Below, in pieces: positions 1 to 8,999 of a stretch of DNA of 64,000 bases. Position 1 is the first letter of the stretch; every line of letters starts with the position of its first letter. Source of the DNA: Erythrobacter ramosus (GTDB taxonomy: Bacteria > Pseudomonadota > Alphaproteobacteria > Sphingomonadales > Sphingomonadaceae); assembly GCF_009828055.1 (NCBI RefSeq), contig NZ_WTYB01000004.1, positions 119,196-183,195 on the forward strand, given 5' to 3'. Position numbers and translations under genes: made by a program. The notes beneath the pieces are model-generated. The model made no database searches and was not told where the DNA came from. It saw nothing but the letters and a program-made list of their open reading frames with translations.

Positions 1-2
1 TC

Positions 3-623
3 GATCTGCCGCTCGACGCCTATGACACCGGGCCGCTCGCAGGCGAAATGCAGTTCGATCTGCCCGATCCGCAAAGCCAGCCTATCGCCTTCCTGCGCGC
101 TGCCATCCGTGCGCGGCGCACGATCCTGATTTCAGGCGGCACCAGCACCGGCAAGACCACCTTCCTCAACGCCATGCTCGGCGAAATCCCGGCGCAAGAG
201 CGTGTGGTGCTGGTCGAGGATACGCCCGAATTGAAGTTCCCCGGCGACAACGCGGTCGGCCTCGTCGCAGTCAAGGGCGAGCTGGGGGAGGCCAAGGTTA
301 CCGCCAACGAGTTGCTGCAAGCCGCCCTGCGCCTAAGGCCCGACCGTATCGTGCTGGGCGAATTGCGCGGCGCGGAGAGCGTCAGCTTCCTGCGCGCAAT
401 CAACACCGGCCATCCGGGCAGCTTCTCGACCATCCACGCCAACTCCCTGCGCGGCGCGCTCGAACAGCTTTCGTTGATGGTGATGCAGACCGGTATCGGC
501 CTTACCCGCAGCGACACCATTGCCTATGCCGCCAGCGTGATCGACGTGATCGTCCAGCTGGGCCGCGACGCGAATGGTAAGCGCGGCATCACCCAAATCG
601 CCGAGAGCCGCGAACTGGTGTGA
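3..623 (+). CDS. virB11: VirB11-type secretion ATPase, C-terminal part (5' end outside window)
   Basis: Hexameric traffic ATPase that powers type IV secretion or conjugation from the cytoplasmic face of the inner membrane. The frame is open from the window edge, so the N-terminal domain is missing; 206 codons remain. Visible motifs are Walker A GGTSTGKTT (nt 135-161), an Asp box (LVEDTPEL), the Walker B stretch RIVLGELRG and the His box GHPGSFSTIHANS, in the order known for VirB11. No other secretion gene follows, so this is probably the last gene of a cluster to the left. GspE/PilT-type ATPases are related, but this His-box form and length fit VirB11 best. Confidence 0.9.
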   Translation, partial: DLPLDAYDTGPLAGEMQFDLPDPQSQPIAFLRAAIRARRTILISGGTSTGKTTFLNAMLGEIPAQERVVLVEDTPELKFPGDNAVGLVAVKGELGEAKVTANELLQAALRLRPDRIVLGELRGAESVSFLRAINTGHPGSFSTIHANSLRGALEQLSLMVMQTGIGLTRSDTIAYAASVIDVIVQLGRDANGKRGITQIAESRELV

Positions 624-750
624 AGCGCCAATGCCAATGACATTGGTGTGACAAGCCCATCTTCCTGATTTACACCGCTGGGCCGAGCGAACACATGCGC
701 TGGGCAAGCGCCGCGTCCCATGAACCGGCGCAGGGCAGAACAGGATAGCG

Positions 751-2952
751 ATGAGCACGTCACCGATAGGCAACGCGGATGTTTCCGCAGGCGCGGCCCC
801 CATGCAGATGGCTGAGCTGGCTCATGACGAATCCCCCTATTTCAACCGCGAGCTGTCATGGCTTCAATTTAACCAGCGCGTGCTGGCCGAGGCTTGCAAT
901 CCAGCCTACCCGCTGCTCGAACGGCTGCGGTTCCTGTCAATTTCGGGCAGCAATCTCGATGAATTCATGATGATCCGCGTCGCCGGGCTGGTGGGTCAGG
1001 TGCAGCGCGGCATGGCGATCCCCTCAATCGACGGGCGCAGCCCCTCGCAGCAATTGGCCGCAATCCGTGAGAAGCTGGCCGAACTCAGCGCCATGCAGCA
1101 GACGATCTGGCGCTCGGTGCAAGAAGGGCTGGCAGGCGCGGATATCCACATCGCCGACGAACAGCGCGTCAGCCCGGCCGCGCACAAGTGGCTGAAGACC
1201 TACTTCCTCAATGAAATCCTGCCGATCATCACGCCCCAAGCGCTTGATCCGGCGCACCCGTTCCCCTTCGTCCAGAATGAAGGCATGGGCCTGCTATTCA
1301 CGTTGACCCGCAATGCGACCGGCGAACAGCTGATCGAGATGGTGCTAATCCCCAGCGCGCTCCCGCGCTTCGTTCGGGTGCCGGACGCGGTGTCGGGTGA
1401 CGGCAGCGTGCTCTACATCTCGATTGCCCGGCTGATCCAGCGCTATGCCGAAGCGCTGTTTCCCGGCTTCACCATTCAGGGCGACGGGTTGTTCCGGGTG
1501 CTGCGCGACAGCGATATCGAGATTGAGGAGGAGGCCGAAGACCTGGTGCGCACTTTCCGCAGCGCGATCCAGCGGCGGCGGCGCGGCCAGGTGATTCAGC
1601 TGGAGATCGAGGAGGATTTCGATCCTGCCGCCGAACAGCTGCTGCTCGAACAGCTCGGCATCAACGAAGCCGCGGTGATCAAGACTGATGGCATGATCGG
1701 GATTGATGGCTTGGCCGAAATCGTTCGCGAAGACCGGCCCGACCTGAAGTTCGATGCCTATTCCCCGCGTTTTCCCGAGCGGATTCGCGAGCATGACGGC
1801 GATGCCTTCTCGGCGATCCGCGAGAAGGACATCATCATCCATCACCCTTACGAAAGCTTCGAAGTGGTGGTCGATTTCATCCGGCAGGCCGCAGCCGATC
1901 CGGATGTGGTGGCGATCAAGCAGACGCTGTACCGTGCAGGCTCGCAGTCGGCCGTTGTCGGCGCGCTGATCGAGGCGGCCGAAGCGGGTAAATCCGTCAC
2001 CGCCGTGGTGGAGCTGAAGGCCCGGTTCGACGAAGAGCAGAACCTCAAATGGGCGAGCAAGCTCGAACGTGCGGGCGTGCAAGTTATCTATGGCTTCACC
2101 GACTGGAAGACCCACGCCAAGGTCGCCATGGTAGTGCGGCGCGAAGGCGACGGGTTCCGGTCGTACTGCCACTTCGGCACCGGGAATTATCACCCGGTCA
2201 CCGCCAAGGTTTACACTGACCTCAGCTTCTTCACCGCCGATCCTAAGCTGGCGCGCGATGCGGCCAAGATGTTCAACTTCGTCACCGGCTATGTCGAACC
2301 GCACGCGCTCGAACGCATCCACATCGCCCCGATTGATCTGCGTGAGGAAATCTACAGCCGCATCGATACCGAAATCGCCAATGCGCAAGCCGGAAAGCCT
2401 GCCGCGGTCTGGTTCAAGTGCAACCAGCTGACCGATGAGGGCGTGATCGACCGGCTCTATGCCGCCAGCAATGCCGGGGTGCAGATCGAGTTGGTGGTGC
2501 GCGGCATCTGCTGCCTGCGGCCGGGGATTGCCGGCCTGTCCGAGAATATTCGCGTGAAATCGGTCATCGGCCGCTTCCTCGAACACAGCCGTATCTATGC
2601 CTTCGCCAATGGCCACTCGATGCCGAGCGCCCATGCGGCGGTGTTCATCGCATCGGCGGACATGATGAGCCGCAATCTCGACCGACGGGTCGAAGCGCTC
2701 ATCCCCATCCTCAACCGCACGGTGCACGATCAGGTGCTTCAGCAGGTGCTGCTCGCCAATATGCTCGATACCGAACAAAGCTGGTGGCTGCATCCTGACG
2801 GCAGCTATTCGCGCTTTACCGTTGAAGAGGGGCGCAAGCCGTTCAACTGCCACCGTTATTTCATGACCAACCCGTCGCTATCCGGGCGCGGCGGAGCGCT
2901 GGAGGCCGGGGCCGTTCCCAAGCTTTCGCTGCGCCGCGGGGCAGCGGCATGA
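751..2952 (+). CDS. ppk1: Polyphosphate kinase 1
   Basis: Transfers the gamma phosphate of ATP onto growing inorganic polyphosphate chains, reversibly. The 733-residue length is normal. The N-terminal signature NRELSWLQFNQRVL starts near residue 32. The two conserved histidine regions of the phospholipase-D-like C-terminal half are present: THAKVAM (His near residue 455, the likely phosphorylated one) and EHSRIYAF (His near 612). The start has an AGGA-like ribosome site (gaacaggatagcg). The stop overlaps the ppx start, so the two genes should be translationally coupled. Confidence 0.97.
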   Translation: MSTSPIGNADVSAGAAPMQMAELAHDESPYFNRELSWLQFNQRVLAEACNPAYPLLERLRFLSISGSNLDEFMMIRVAGLVGQVQRGMAIPSIDGRSPSQQLAAIREKLAELSAMQQTIWRSVQEGLAGADIHIADEQRVSPAAHKWLKTYFLNEILPIITPQALDPAHPFPFVQNEGMGLLFTLTRNATGEQLIEMVLIPSALPRFVRVPDAVSGDGSVLYISIARLIQRYAEALFPGFTIQGDGLFRVLRDSDIEIEEEAEDLVRTFRSAIQRRRRGQVIQLEIEEDFDPAAEQLLLEQLGINEAAVIKTDGMIGIDGLAEIVREDRPDLKFDAYSPRFPERIREHDGDAFSAIREKDIIIHHPYESFEVVVDFIRQAAADPDVVAIKQTLYRAGSQSAVVGALIEAAEAGKSVTAVVELKARFDEEQNLKWASKLERAGVQVIYGFTDWKTHAKVAMVVRREGDGFRSYCHFGTGNYHPVTAKVYTDLSFFTADPKLARDAAKMFNFVTGYVEPHALERIHIAPIDLREEIYSRIDTEIANAQAGKPAAVWFKCNQLTDEGVIDRLYAASNAGVQIELVVRGICCLRPGIAGLSENIRVKSVIGRFLEHSRIYAFANGHSMPSAHAAVFIASADMMSRNLDRRVEALIPILNRTVHDQVLQQVLLANMLDTEQSWWLHPDGSYSRFTVEEGRKPFNCHRYFMTNPSLSGRGGALEAGAVPKLSLRRGAAA

Positions 2953-4478
2953 TCTGGCGCTGGCGGCGCGAAAGCCGCGACAGCGCGCTGGGCGGCAGCA
3001 CGGCCGAACGCGCGATCATCGACATCGGTTCGAACACGGTGCGCCTCGTCGTCTATGGCGGCACGATGCGCGCGCCGACGGTGCTGCTCAATGAGAAGGT
3101 GACCGCGAAGCTCGGGCGCGAGATCGCGGCGACCGGCAGGCTGGCGGACGAGGCGATGGCGCTGGCGCTGCGAGGGCTGAAGCGGTTTGCGCTTCTGCTC
3201 GCCGATCTCGGGATCAAGGATATCGAGACCGTGGCGACCGCTGCGGTCCGCGAGGCGGCCAACGGCCCCGAGTTTGTCGAGACCCTGCGCGCCATCGGCC
3301 TCAACCCGCGGGTGATATCGGGTGAGGAAGAAGCGCTGCTGAGCGCTCACGGCGTGATCGGCGCCTTCCCCGATGCGCGCGGGATCGTTGCCGACCTTGG
3401 CGGGGGCAGCCTGGAATTGGTGCGGGTGGCGGGCGGCCAGACCGACAGCGCCAGCACGCTCCCGCTTGGCACTTTGCGCTTGCCCGAACACCGCAAGGGC
3501 GGGCGGGGTGAGATGCGCAAGAGCCTCGACAAGGTGATCCGAAAGGCTGGGTGGGACTTGTCGACGGCGCTTGCGGCGGAGAATGGCACGCTCTATCTGG
3601 TGGGCGGCACATGGCGGGCGATGGCGGTCTATGCGATGGCCGCGCGCGGCTATCCGCTAAGCGATCCGCACGGCTTTGCGATCGAAGGCGCCGCAGCCTT
3701 GGAGCTCGCCACCGGCCTTGCACTGAGCGAAAGCGATGTCCTGAAAGGCCGCGAGCGAATTTCGGCGATGCGGGCCGAGAAGCTCCCCGATGCCGCCGTG
3801 CTGCTCCAAGCGCTGCTGACGCGGTTGGCACCGGAGCAGGTGGTGTTCTCCTCATGGGGCCTGCGCGAAGGGCTGCTCTATGATCGCCTGCCTGCGCACA
3901 CCAAGGCGCAGGACCCACTTCTGGCGGGCGTGGCGGTGTTCTCCAGCCAGCGCGGCTCTGCTCCGACACTGGCGACGCGCATGGCGGCCTGGACGCTGGA
4001 TGCTGCACCCGCGCGCGAACATGGCAGTGAGCGGCTGCGGCTGGCGGCGACCATGCTGGCGCTCGCGGCGATGCAGATCGAGCCCAATATCCGCCTGCCG
4101 CAAGCGATCAATTGGGCGCTGCACAAGCGCTGGGTCGGGGTCGACGGCAAGGGCCGCGCGATGTTGGCTGCGGCGATTGCGGCCAATGGCAACCAGCTCA
4201 GCCTGCCCGCCGAAGTGCGTGCACTGGCCTGTCCCGAAGCGATCGAGGAAGCCGTGCGCTGGGGCCTCGCCCTGCGGCTGGCGCGCCGGCTCGGCGGTCA
4301 ATCGGCCCGTTCGCTTGAGGTGAGCCGGTTGGTGGTTGATGAAGGCACGCTGGTGCTGCGCCTTGCGGAAAGCCACGCGGCGCTGTTCGGCTCGCCGACC
4401 GAGAAGGACATGAAGTTGCTCGCCGGGCGGCTGGGGATCGGCTGGCGGGTCGATATCGTGCCGGAAAGCGCGCTTTAG
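2949..4478 (+). CDS. ppx: Exopolyphosphatase / guanosine pentaphosphatase family
   Basis: Releases phosphate from polyphosphate ends, and family members can hydrolyse pppGpp. The 509-residue protein shows the two ASKHA-fold phosphate loops: DIGSNTVRLVV near residue 24 and ADLGGGSLELV near residue 150. The start ATG overlaps the ppk1 stop (ATGA), giving a synthesis/breakdown pair in one transcript. The 3' end overlaps the convergent transporter gene by 4 bp. The C-terminal third is the less conserved helical region seen in long Ppx proteins. Confidence 0.95.
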   Translation: MIWRWRRESRDSALGGSTAERAIIDIGSNTVRLVVYGGTMRAPTVLLNEKVTAKLGREIAATGRLADEAMALALRGLKRFALLLADLGIKDIETVATAAVREAANGPEFVETLRAIGLNPRVISGEEEALLSAHGVIGAFPDARGIVADLGGGSLELVRVAGGQTDSASTLPLGTLRLPEHRKGGRGEMRKSLDKVIRKAGWDLSTALAAENGTLYLVGGTWRAMAVYAMAARGYPLSDPHGFAIEGAAALELATGLALSESDVLKGRERISAMRAEKLPDAAVLLQALLTRLAPEQVVFSSWGLREGLLYDRLPAHTKAQDPLLAGVAVFSSQRGSAPTLATRMAAWTLDAAPAREHGSERLRLAATMLALAAMQIEPNIRLPQAINWALHKRWVGVDGKGRAMLAAAIAANGNQLSLPAEVRALACPEAIEEAVRWGLALRLARRLGGQSARSLEVSRLVVDEGTLVLRLAESHAALFGSPTEKDMKLLAGRLGIGWRVDIVPESAL

Positions 4479-5359
4479 GTGGCGGGCTGCTCGGTTTTGG
4501 CGAAGGGCGAGAAGTCGGTGTCGATATCGAACAGATCGACGCCCTCGGCGGCCTTCAAGCGGTTCACTACCACATAGGTGACCGGCGTCAGCACCGCTTC
4601 CCACACCACCTTCAGCGCCCAATTGGTGACCATCACGGTCAGCACGGCTTCGGTCGTCCAGATGCCGTAAAAGGCGATGGGGTAGAAGATCAAGCTGTCG
4701 ACGCCTTGTCCGACGAAGGTCGAGCCGATGGTGCGCGTCCACAGGGCGCGACCCTTGGTGAGCACCTTCATCTTGGCCATGACGAAGGAATTGACGAACT
4801 CGCCTGCCCAGAAGGCGATGATCGAGGCCACGACGATCCGCCACGTGCTGCCGAACACGCTGACATAGGTTTCCTGACAGATCGCGCCGTCGGGGATGCC
4901 TGCGTCGGCGGAGGTTGTTACGGGGCGCGGGCCGCCAAAGCCGCTGGCGCTGCATGACCAGCCATCAAACGCCGGCAGGCTGACGACGACATAGGACATG
5001 AAGGCGAGGAACAGCATCGCCGCCGTCCCCACCCAGATCACCCGGCGCGCTTTGGCAAAGCCGTAGATCTCGGTCAGCACGTCGCCGATCACATAGCCCA
5101 GCGGGAAAAACAGAATCCCCGCGCCATAGATGAAGATGCCATCGGGCGCAGGCCACCAACCCTGCGGCCAAAACGGCACATCGACAAAGGTGAGCTTAGC
5201 CGCGCCGATGATGTTCGACAGCAGCAGGATCGCGACGAAGGCCGCCATCACCAGATCATAGTACCGGAACGTGATCGGCGGACGGCTGGTGGCGACAATG
5301 CCGTCGGTCGGATCGCGGTCATAGGCGGCGGCTGGATCAGCGGGAGAGGTGTTTTCCAT
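4475..5359 (-). CDS. yhhQ: Queuosine precursor transporter (YhhQ/VUT family)
   Basis: Predicted inner-membrane importer of a 7-deazaguanine precursor (preQ0/preQ1) for tRNA queuosine synthesis. The 294-residue protein has about six hydrophobic segments and family features such as GYVIGDVLTEIYGF, and EFVNSF followed by a charged KMKVLTKGR stretch. An upstream in-frame codon would add 12 residues, but the ATG at 5359 is preceded by a GGTGA ribosome site and is preferred. A soluble insert between the membrane segments (about residues 130-165) is longer than in E. coli YhhQ. Confidence 0.85.
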   Translation of the reverse strand: MENTSPADPAAAYDRDPTDGIVATSRPPITFRYYDLVMAAFVAILLLSNIIGAAKLTFVDVPFWPQGWWPAPDGIFIYGAGILFFPLGYVIGDVLTEIYGFAKARRVIWVGTAAMLFLAFMSYVVVSLPAFDGWSCSASGFGGPRPVTTSADAGIPDGAICQETYVSVFGSTWRIVVASIIAFWAGEFVNSFVMAKMKVLTKGRALWTRTIGSTFVGQGVDSLIFYPIAFYGIWTTEAVLTVMVTNWALKVVWEAVLTPVTYVVVNRLKAAEGVDLFDIDTDFSPFAKTEQPAT

Positions 5360-5434
5360 CGCTTCACCGATTAGCGTGATTTGCCTGTGCGGCAAAGCGC
5401 GCTATTGGGCAGCCGTCTCCCATGTTTCGGGTGC

Positions 5435-5511
5435 GCGCCCGTAGCTCATCTGGATAGAGCGCGAGACTTCTAATCTTGAGGCAGCAGGTTCGAGTCCTGC
5501 CGGGCGCGCCA
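5435..5511 (+). tRNA. tRNA-Arg (anticodon TCT)
   Basis: A full 77-nt cloverleaf folds by eye. The acceptor is GCGCCCG paired with CGGGCGC, the D stem GCTC/GAGC, the anticodon stem CGAGA/TCTTG with loop CTTCTAA, and the T arm GCAGG-TTCGAGT-CCTGC. The CCA is encoded. The anticodon TCT reads AGA and AGG codons. It lies 16 bp upstream of rlmJ on the same strand. Confidence 0.97.
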
Positions 5512-5527
5512 ACTTTTGGTCTTCACG

Positions 5528-6370
5528 ATGAATTACCGTCATTCCTTCCATGCCGGCAACAGCGCCGATGTCGTGAAGCACAGCCTGCTGATCGCCCTCA
5601 TCCGGGCCTTGCAGCTAAAAGACAGCGCTCTCACCCTGATCGACACCCATGCCGGCTGCGGGCTCTACGATCTTGAAGGCGAGGAGGCCGGGCGTACTGG
5701 CGAAGCCACGCAGGGCGTTTTGCGGGCCTTTGCCGATCGGAACCCCCTGCTGGATGACTACCGCGCCGCCGTACAAGCCGTGAATGTCGAGGCTGATGCG
5801 CTCGATATGCCACGCCTCTATCCCGGCTCCCCGCGCATTATGGCGGAGCTTCTGCGCCCGCAGGATGTCCTGATCCTCAACGAAAAGCATCCCGAGGACG
5901 CCTATGCCTTGCGCGGCGCGATGCGCGGCACACCCGCGGCTGTGCACGAGCGCGACGCCTACGAGCTATGGCTGGCGATGCTGCCGACCCGGACACCGCG
6001 CGGCGTGGTGGTGGTCGACCCGCCCTACGAGCAGACCGACGAACGGAGCCGCATCACCGCCACCCTCGCCGCCGCGCACCGCAAGTGGTCGCACGGCGTG
6101 ACTGTGATCTGGTATCCCCTGAAGGAACGGAGCACGCATGCTCTGTGGAAGGACAAGCTGCGCCAGCTCGGTATCCCGAAGCTTCTGACGGTGGAGCATT
6201 GGCTGTATGATGCCGACCAGCCCGGCATCTACAACGGCGCGGGGCTGTTCATCGTCAACCCGCCCTATGCCTTCACCCAAGGACTGCCACCTCTGCTGGA
6301 AGCCCTGCGCGCGGCGCTAGCGCCCGAGGGGCATCGCGGCGAGATCACAGCCGCTTGGTTGAGCGAATAG
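5528..6370 (+). CDS. rlmJ: 23S rRNA (adenine2030-N6)-methyltransferase
   Basis: SAM-dependent methylation of A2030 in 23S rRNA. The N-terminus MNYRHSFHAGN is the hallmark of RlmJ/YhiR and fixes the start at 5528, although an upstream in-frame ATG exists at 5516. The catalytic DPPY motif lies at about residue 164 (VVVDPPYEQTDE). The 280-residue length is normal. It starts 16 bp after tRNA-Arg and may share its promoter. Confidence 0.95.
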   Translation: MNYRHSFHAGNSADVVKHSLLIALIRALQLKDSALTLIDTHAGCGLYDLEGEEAGRTGEATQGVLRAFADRNPLLDDYRAAVQAVNVEADALDMPRLYPGSPRIMAELLRPQDVLILNEKHPEDAYALRGAMRGTPAAVHERDAYELWLAMLPTRTPRGVVVVDPPYEQTDERSRITATLAAAHRKWSHGVTVIWYPLKERSTHALWKDKLRQLGIPKLLTVEHWLYDADQPGIYNGAGLFIVNPPYAFTQGLPPLLEALRAALAPEGHRGEITAAWLSE

Positions 6371-6392
6371 AGCAAGCACTGATCGCGCCAAA

Positions 6393-6913
<521 letters not shown>

Positions 6914-7053
6914 ATGTTGTGTAGATACCTGAATTACATATTGAAAAATTCGTGCAAATACGAATGCATAGCTGCTTGGCCATAATGATAGCGATATCAT
7001 TGCGGGCGCCCCGAGAGCAAAAAGCGGGATTCGGAGCGGCTGCACCCCGGCGC

Positions 7054-7851
7054 TCAGCCGCGCGCGACGTTCTCCAGTAATTCGCCGGTCACCGGATAGC
7101 CGGCATCCGCCAGGATTGTCAGCCACGGCTTGCCGTCTTGCTCCACCACCTGTGGCATGATCGTGCGCACCGGAATCGCCTCGGCTTGCGCGCGGGCTTC
7201 CTCGTAGCTGGCGAACAGCGCGAGGCGTTCGAGATTGCGGCGGGTGGGGAAGATCAACTGGATATCCCCGCGCTCCGCTGCGTCGAGTGCGCCTTGTGCG
7301 CTCGTCCAGAACAGGTGGGTGTTTTCCGCATGGTCGATCGACACATCGACCGCTCCGGTGCCGAGATTGGCGAGATAGAAGCGCGTGTCATAGACGCGGG
7401 CAATCGCCTCGTTCTTCGGGAACCAGCGCGCAAACGGGGTGATCTGGGCAAGGTTGAGCGTCCAGCCGAACGCTTCCAGCACCGGGGCCAGCGCGCCGGT
7501 TTCCGCCAGCATCGCGCGCGCATCGGCCGCGCGGGCGGCGTCGATGTCGCCGGCAAGGCCGAGTGCGAGGCCGGTTTCCTCCAGCGTCTCGCGCACAGCG
7601 GCGATCTGGTGCGCGGCTTCATCGGCAGTGAGATCACTCGCCTCCGCCACCTCTTCGCCCAGCGCATAGTCCGCCGGATCGACCCTGCCACCCGGGAACA
7701 CCGCCATCCCGCCCGCAAACGTCATGTTGCGCGAGCGCACAGTCATCAGCACCTCCGGCGGCGCCCCGTTAGGGGCATTGCGGAAGATGATAATGGTGGC
7801 GGCAGGAATGCCCTGAGGGCCAGAATCGCGGATCGTGTCGGTGGTGGTCAT
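7054..7851 (-). CDS. NUDIX hydrolase
   Basis: Hydrolyses a nucleoside-diphosphate-X compound; the substrate cannot be read from the sequence. The 265-residue protein has a split NUDIX box. GGMAVFPGGRVDPAD lies near residue 46, followed by a loop and then VRETLEETGLALGL near residue 87, so the REx2EExG core is intact with the long insert typical of the CoA-pyrophosphatase/NUDT19-like group. The region upstream of the start to the small RNA promoter (about 180 bp) contains no gene. Confidence 0.85.
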   Translation of the reverse strand: MTTTDTIRDSGPQGIPAATIIIFRNAPNGAPPEVLMTVRSRNMTFAGGMAVFPGGRVDPADYALGEEVAEASDLTADEAAHQIAAVRETLEETGLALGLAGDIDAARAADARAMLAETGALAPVLEAFGWTLNLAQITPFARWFPKNEAIARVYDTRFYLANLGTGAVDVSIDHAENTHLFWTSAQGALDAAERGDIQLIFPTRRNLERLALFASYEEARAQAEAIPVRTIMPQVVEQDGKPWLTILADAGYPVTGELLENVARG

Positions 7852-8028
7852 CGCGGCAAAGGATGGCCTTGCGGCAGGCGCTTGCCAAGAGCGAAGGCGC
7901 AGTCCTGCCGGGTTTCCTCCACCTTATCGCTTGCCCGCCTGAGGCCGGAACCAAGGGTGTCGGGCTGCTTTACAATCCGGCACTGCAGCCCCATTATGCA
8001 ATCGCGAAAAATGGCGGATTTCGGTATC

Positions 8029-8058
8029 TTATCAAGTTTGGCACGCACTGTGCATAAT
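8029..8058 (+). promoter_or_regulatory. Candidate sigma70 promoter for a small RNA
   Basis: TTATCA (8029-8034) and CATAAT (8053-8058) are separated by 18 bp, pointing to initiation near 8065. The transcript would contain no convincing coding region before the terminator at 8132-8168. This is inferred from spacing and motif quality only. Confidence 0.45.
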
Positions 8059-8064
8059 ACATGG

Positions 8065-8170
8065 CGGTCCTAATGGTCTTCGAAACGAGGTGCGACCCTT
8101 CCTGGTCTCCGGGTTGCGCCTCCCCAAAAAGAAAAGCGCTCCGCACTGGTCCTGCGGGGCGCTTTTTCGT
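8065..8170 (+). ncRNA. Candidate trans-acting small RNA (alpha-proteobacterial CCUCC type)
   Basis: An intergenic unit of about 105 nt has a promoter, a 12-bp stem (8087-8098 with 8111-8122, GU pairs allowed), a 12-nt loop containing CUCC, a CCUCCCC stretch just after the stem, and a strong intrinsic terminator. This plan of anti-Shine-Dalgarno CCUCC motifs around a hairpin before a terminator resembles the alpha-r/suhB-type small RNAs of alphaproteobacteria, which block ribosome binding on target mRNAs. Membership of a known Rfam family was not tested. It could also be the leader or tail of an unrecognised transcript. Confidence 0.5.
8132..8168 (+). terminator. Intrinsic terminator of the candidate small RNA
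   Basis: AAAAGCGCTCCGC pairs with GCGGGGCGCTTTTT across a 9-nt loop and ends in a T tract. The flanking A and T tracts make it potentially bidirectional. Confidence 0.85.
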
Positions 8171-8174
8171 TTTC

Positions 8175-8210
8175 TAGCCCTCAAGCGCTGGGCGCAGCGC
8201 TTGAGGGCTA
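8175..8210. repeat. Perfect 16-bp inverted repeat
   Basis: Arms 8175-8190 and 8195-8210 are perfectly complementary (TAGCCCTCAAGCGCTG and its complement) around a GGCG loop. It lies 5 bp after the small RNA terminator and has no T tract of its own. It may be a second hairpin stopping convergent transcription or a REP-like palindrome. Confidence 0.85.
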
Positions 8211-8233
8211 TTTGGCTGTCGGCCTGACCGGCC

Positions 8234-8330
8234 GGCGCGCAGTCGCGCTTGCGGCCCTTTGGGCCGAACTTACGTTTTAGAATAAGCGCTGGCTTCGGTC
8301 GCTCTGCGACCGCAAGGGCGACTGCCCGCC
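8234..8330. repeat. Long imperfect inverted repeat enclosing smaller palindromes
   Basis: Arms 8234-8254 and 8310-8330 match at 19 of 21 positions in inverted orientation, enclosing 55 bp. Shorter perfect hairpins sit inside and to the right (GGCCC-TTT-GGGCC near 8253; GGGGCC-TTCA-GGCCCC near 8341; GCACGCC-GGA-GGCGTGC near 8371). The stretch holds no reading frame and looks like a palindrome-rich intergenic repeat cluster between the small RNA and grxD. Confidence 0.7.
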
Positions 8331-8394
8331 CGCAGCGACGGGGCCTTCAGGCCCCGTGAGCGAGGATTTCGCACGCCGGAGGGCGTGCGGAAAA

Positions 8395-8721
8395 TCAAAC
8401 CTTAGCGACGCCGCTTTGATCCATCAGCTGCTGCAATTCGCCCGCCTCAAACATCTCCATCATGATGTCGCTACCGCCGATGAATTCGCCCTTCACGTAG
8501 AGTTGCGGGATGGTCGGCCAGTCGGAGAAGGCCTTGATGCCCTGACGGATTTCCATGTCCTGCAACACGTCGACGCTTTCATAGGCGACGCCGCAATGGT
8601 CGAGGATGGCAATTGCCTTGCTGGAAAAGCCGCATTGCGGGAACAGCGGCGTGCCTTTCATGAACAATACGACGTCATTGCTGGTGACGAGATCGGAGAT
8701 ACGGGAATTGGCGTCGGACAT
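8395..8721 (-). CDS. grxD: Monothiol glutaredoxin (Grx4 type)
   Basis: Binds and delivers [2Fe-2S] clusters together with BolA-family partners. The 108-residue single-domain protein has the monothiol active site CGFS (Cys30), the glutathione-binding WPTIPQLYVKGEFIGG segment and the conserved KGTP motif. The bolA gene lies 41 bp upstream on the same strand, so the two physical partners are likely co-expressed. Confidence 0.97.
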   Translation of the reverse strand: MSDANSRISDLVTSNDVVLFMKGTPLFPQCGFSSKAIAILDHCGVAYESVDVLQDMEIRQGIKAFSDWPTIPQLYVKGEFIGGSDIMMEMFEAGELQQLMDQSGVAKV

Positions 8722-8762
8722 GGTGCGTTGCGCCCCTGGTGCTTTGGGTGGGTGTTGCGTAA

Positions 8763-8996
8763 TTACGTGGGGACCACGGTGGTGACTTGCAAGGCGTGCA
8801 GTTCTCCGCCCATGCGCCCGCCGAAAGCGGCATAGACCAGTTTGTGCTGAGCCACGCGGCTGAGACCGGCGAATTGCGGGGCGGTGACAGTAGCCGCCCA
8901 GTGGTCATCATCCCCGGCAAGGTCGGTCAGTTCGACCGTCGCGCCGGGCAGCGCGGCAAGGATGGCATCTTCGATCGCCGCAGCGGACATCGGCAT
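8763..8996 (-). CDS. bolA: BolA/IbaG family protein
   Basis: Small partner of monothiol glutaredoxins in iron-sulfur trafficking and stress control. The 77-residue protein has the BolA pattern: a beta strand with DDHWAATVTAP, then LSRVAQHKLVYAAF and a conserved GGELHALQVTT C-terminus carrying the cluster-ligand histidine. The start may be 8996 or 8990, as both ATGs are in frame and 6 bp apart. It sits between DUF1476 and grxD, all on the minus strand. Confidence 0.9.
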   Translation of the reverse strand: MPMSAAAIEDAILAALPGATVELTDLAGDDDHWAATVTAPQFAGLSRVAQHKLVYAAFGGRMGGELHALQVTTVVPT

Positions 8997-8999
8997 GGC

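Noticed and set aside
1345..2853. Open frame of 502 codons antisense to ppk1
   Set aside because: Shadow of the conserved ppk1 codons; no family features.
3852..4955. Open frame of 367 codons across ppx and the transporter gene
   Set aside because: Runs antisense to ppx and out of frame with the transporter; Arg/His-rich shadow composition.
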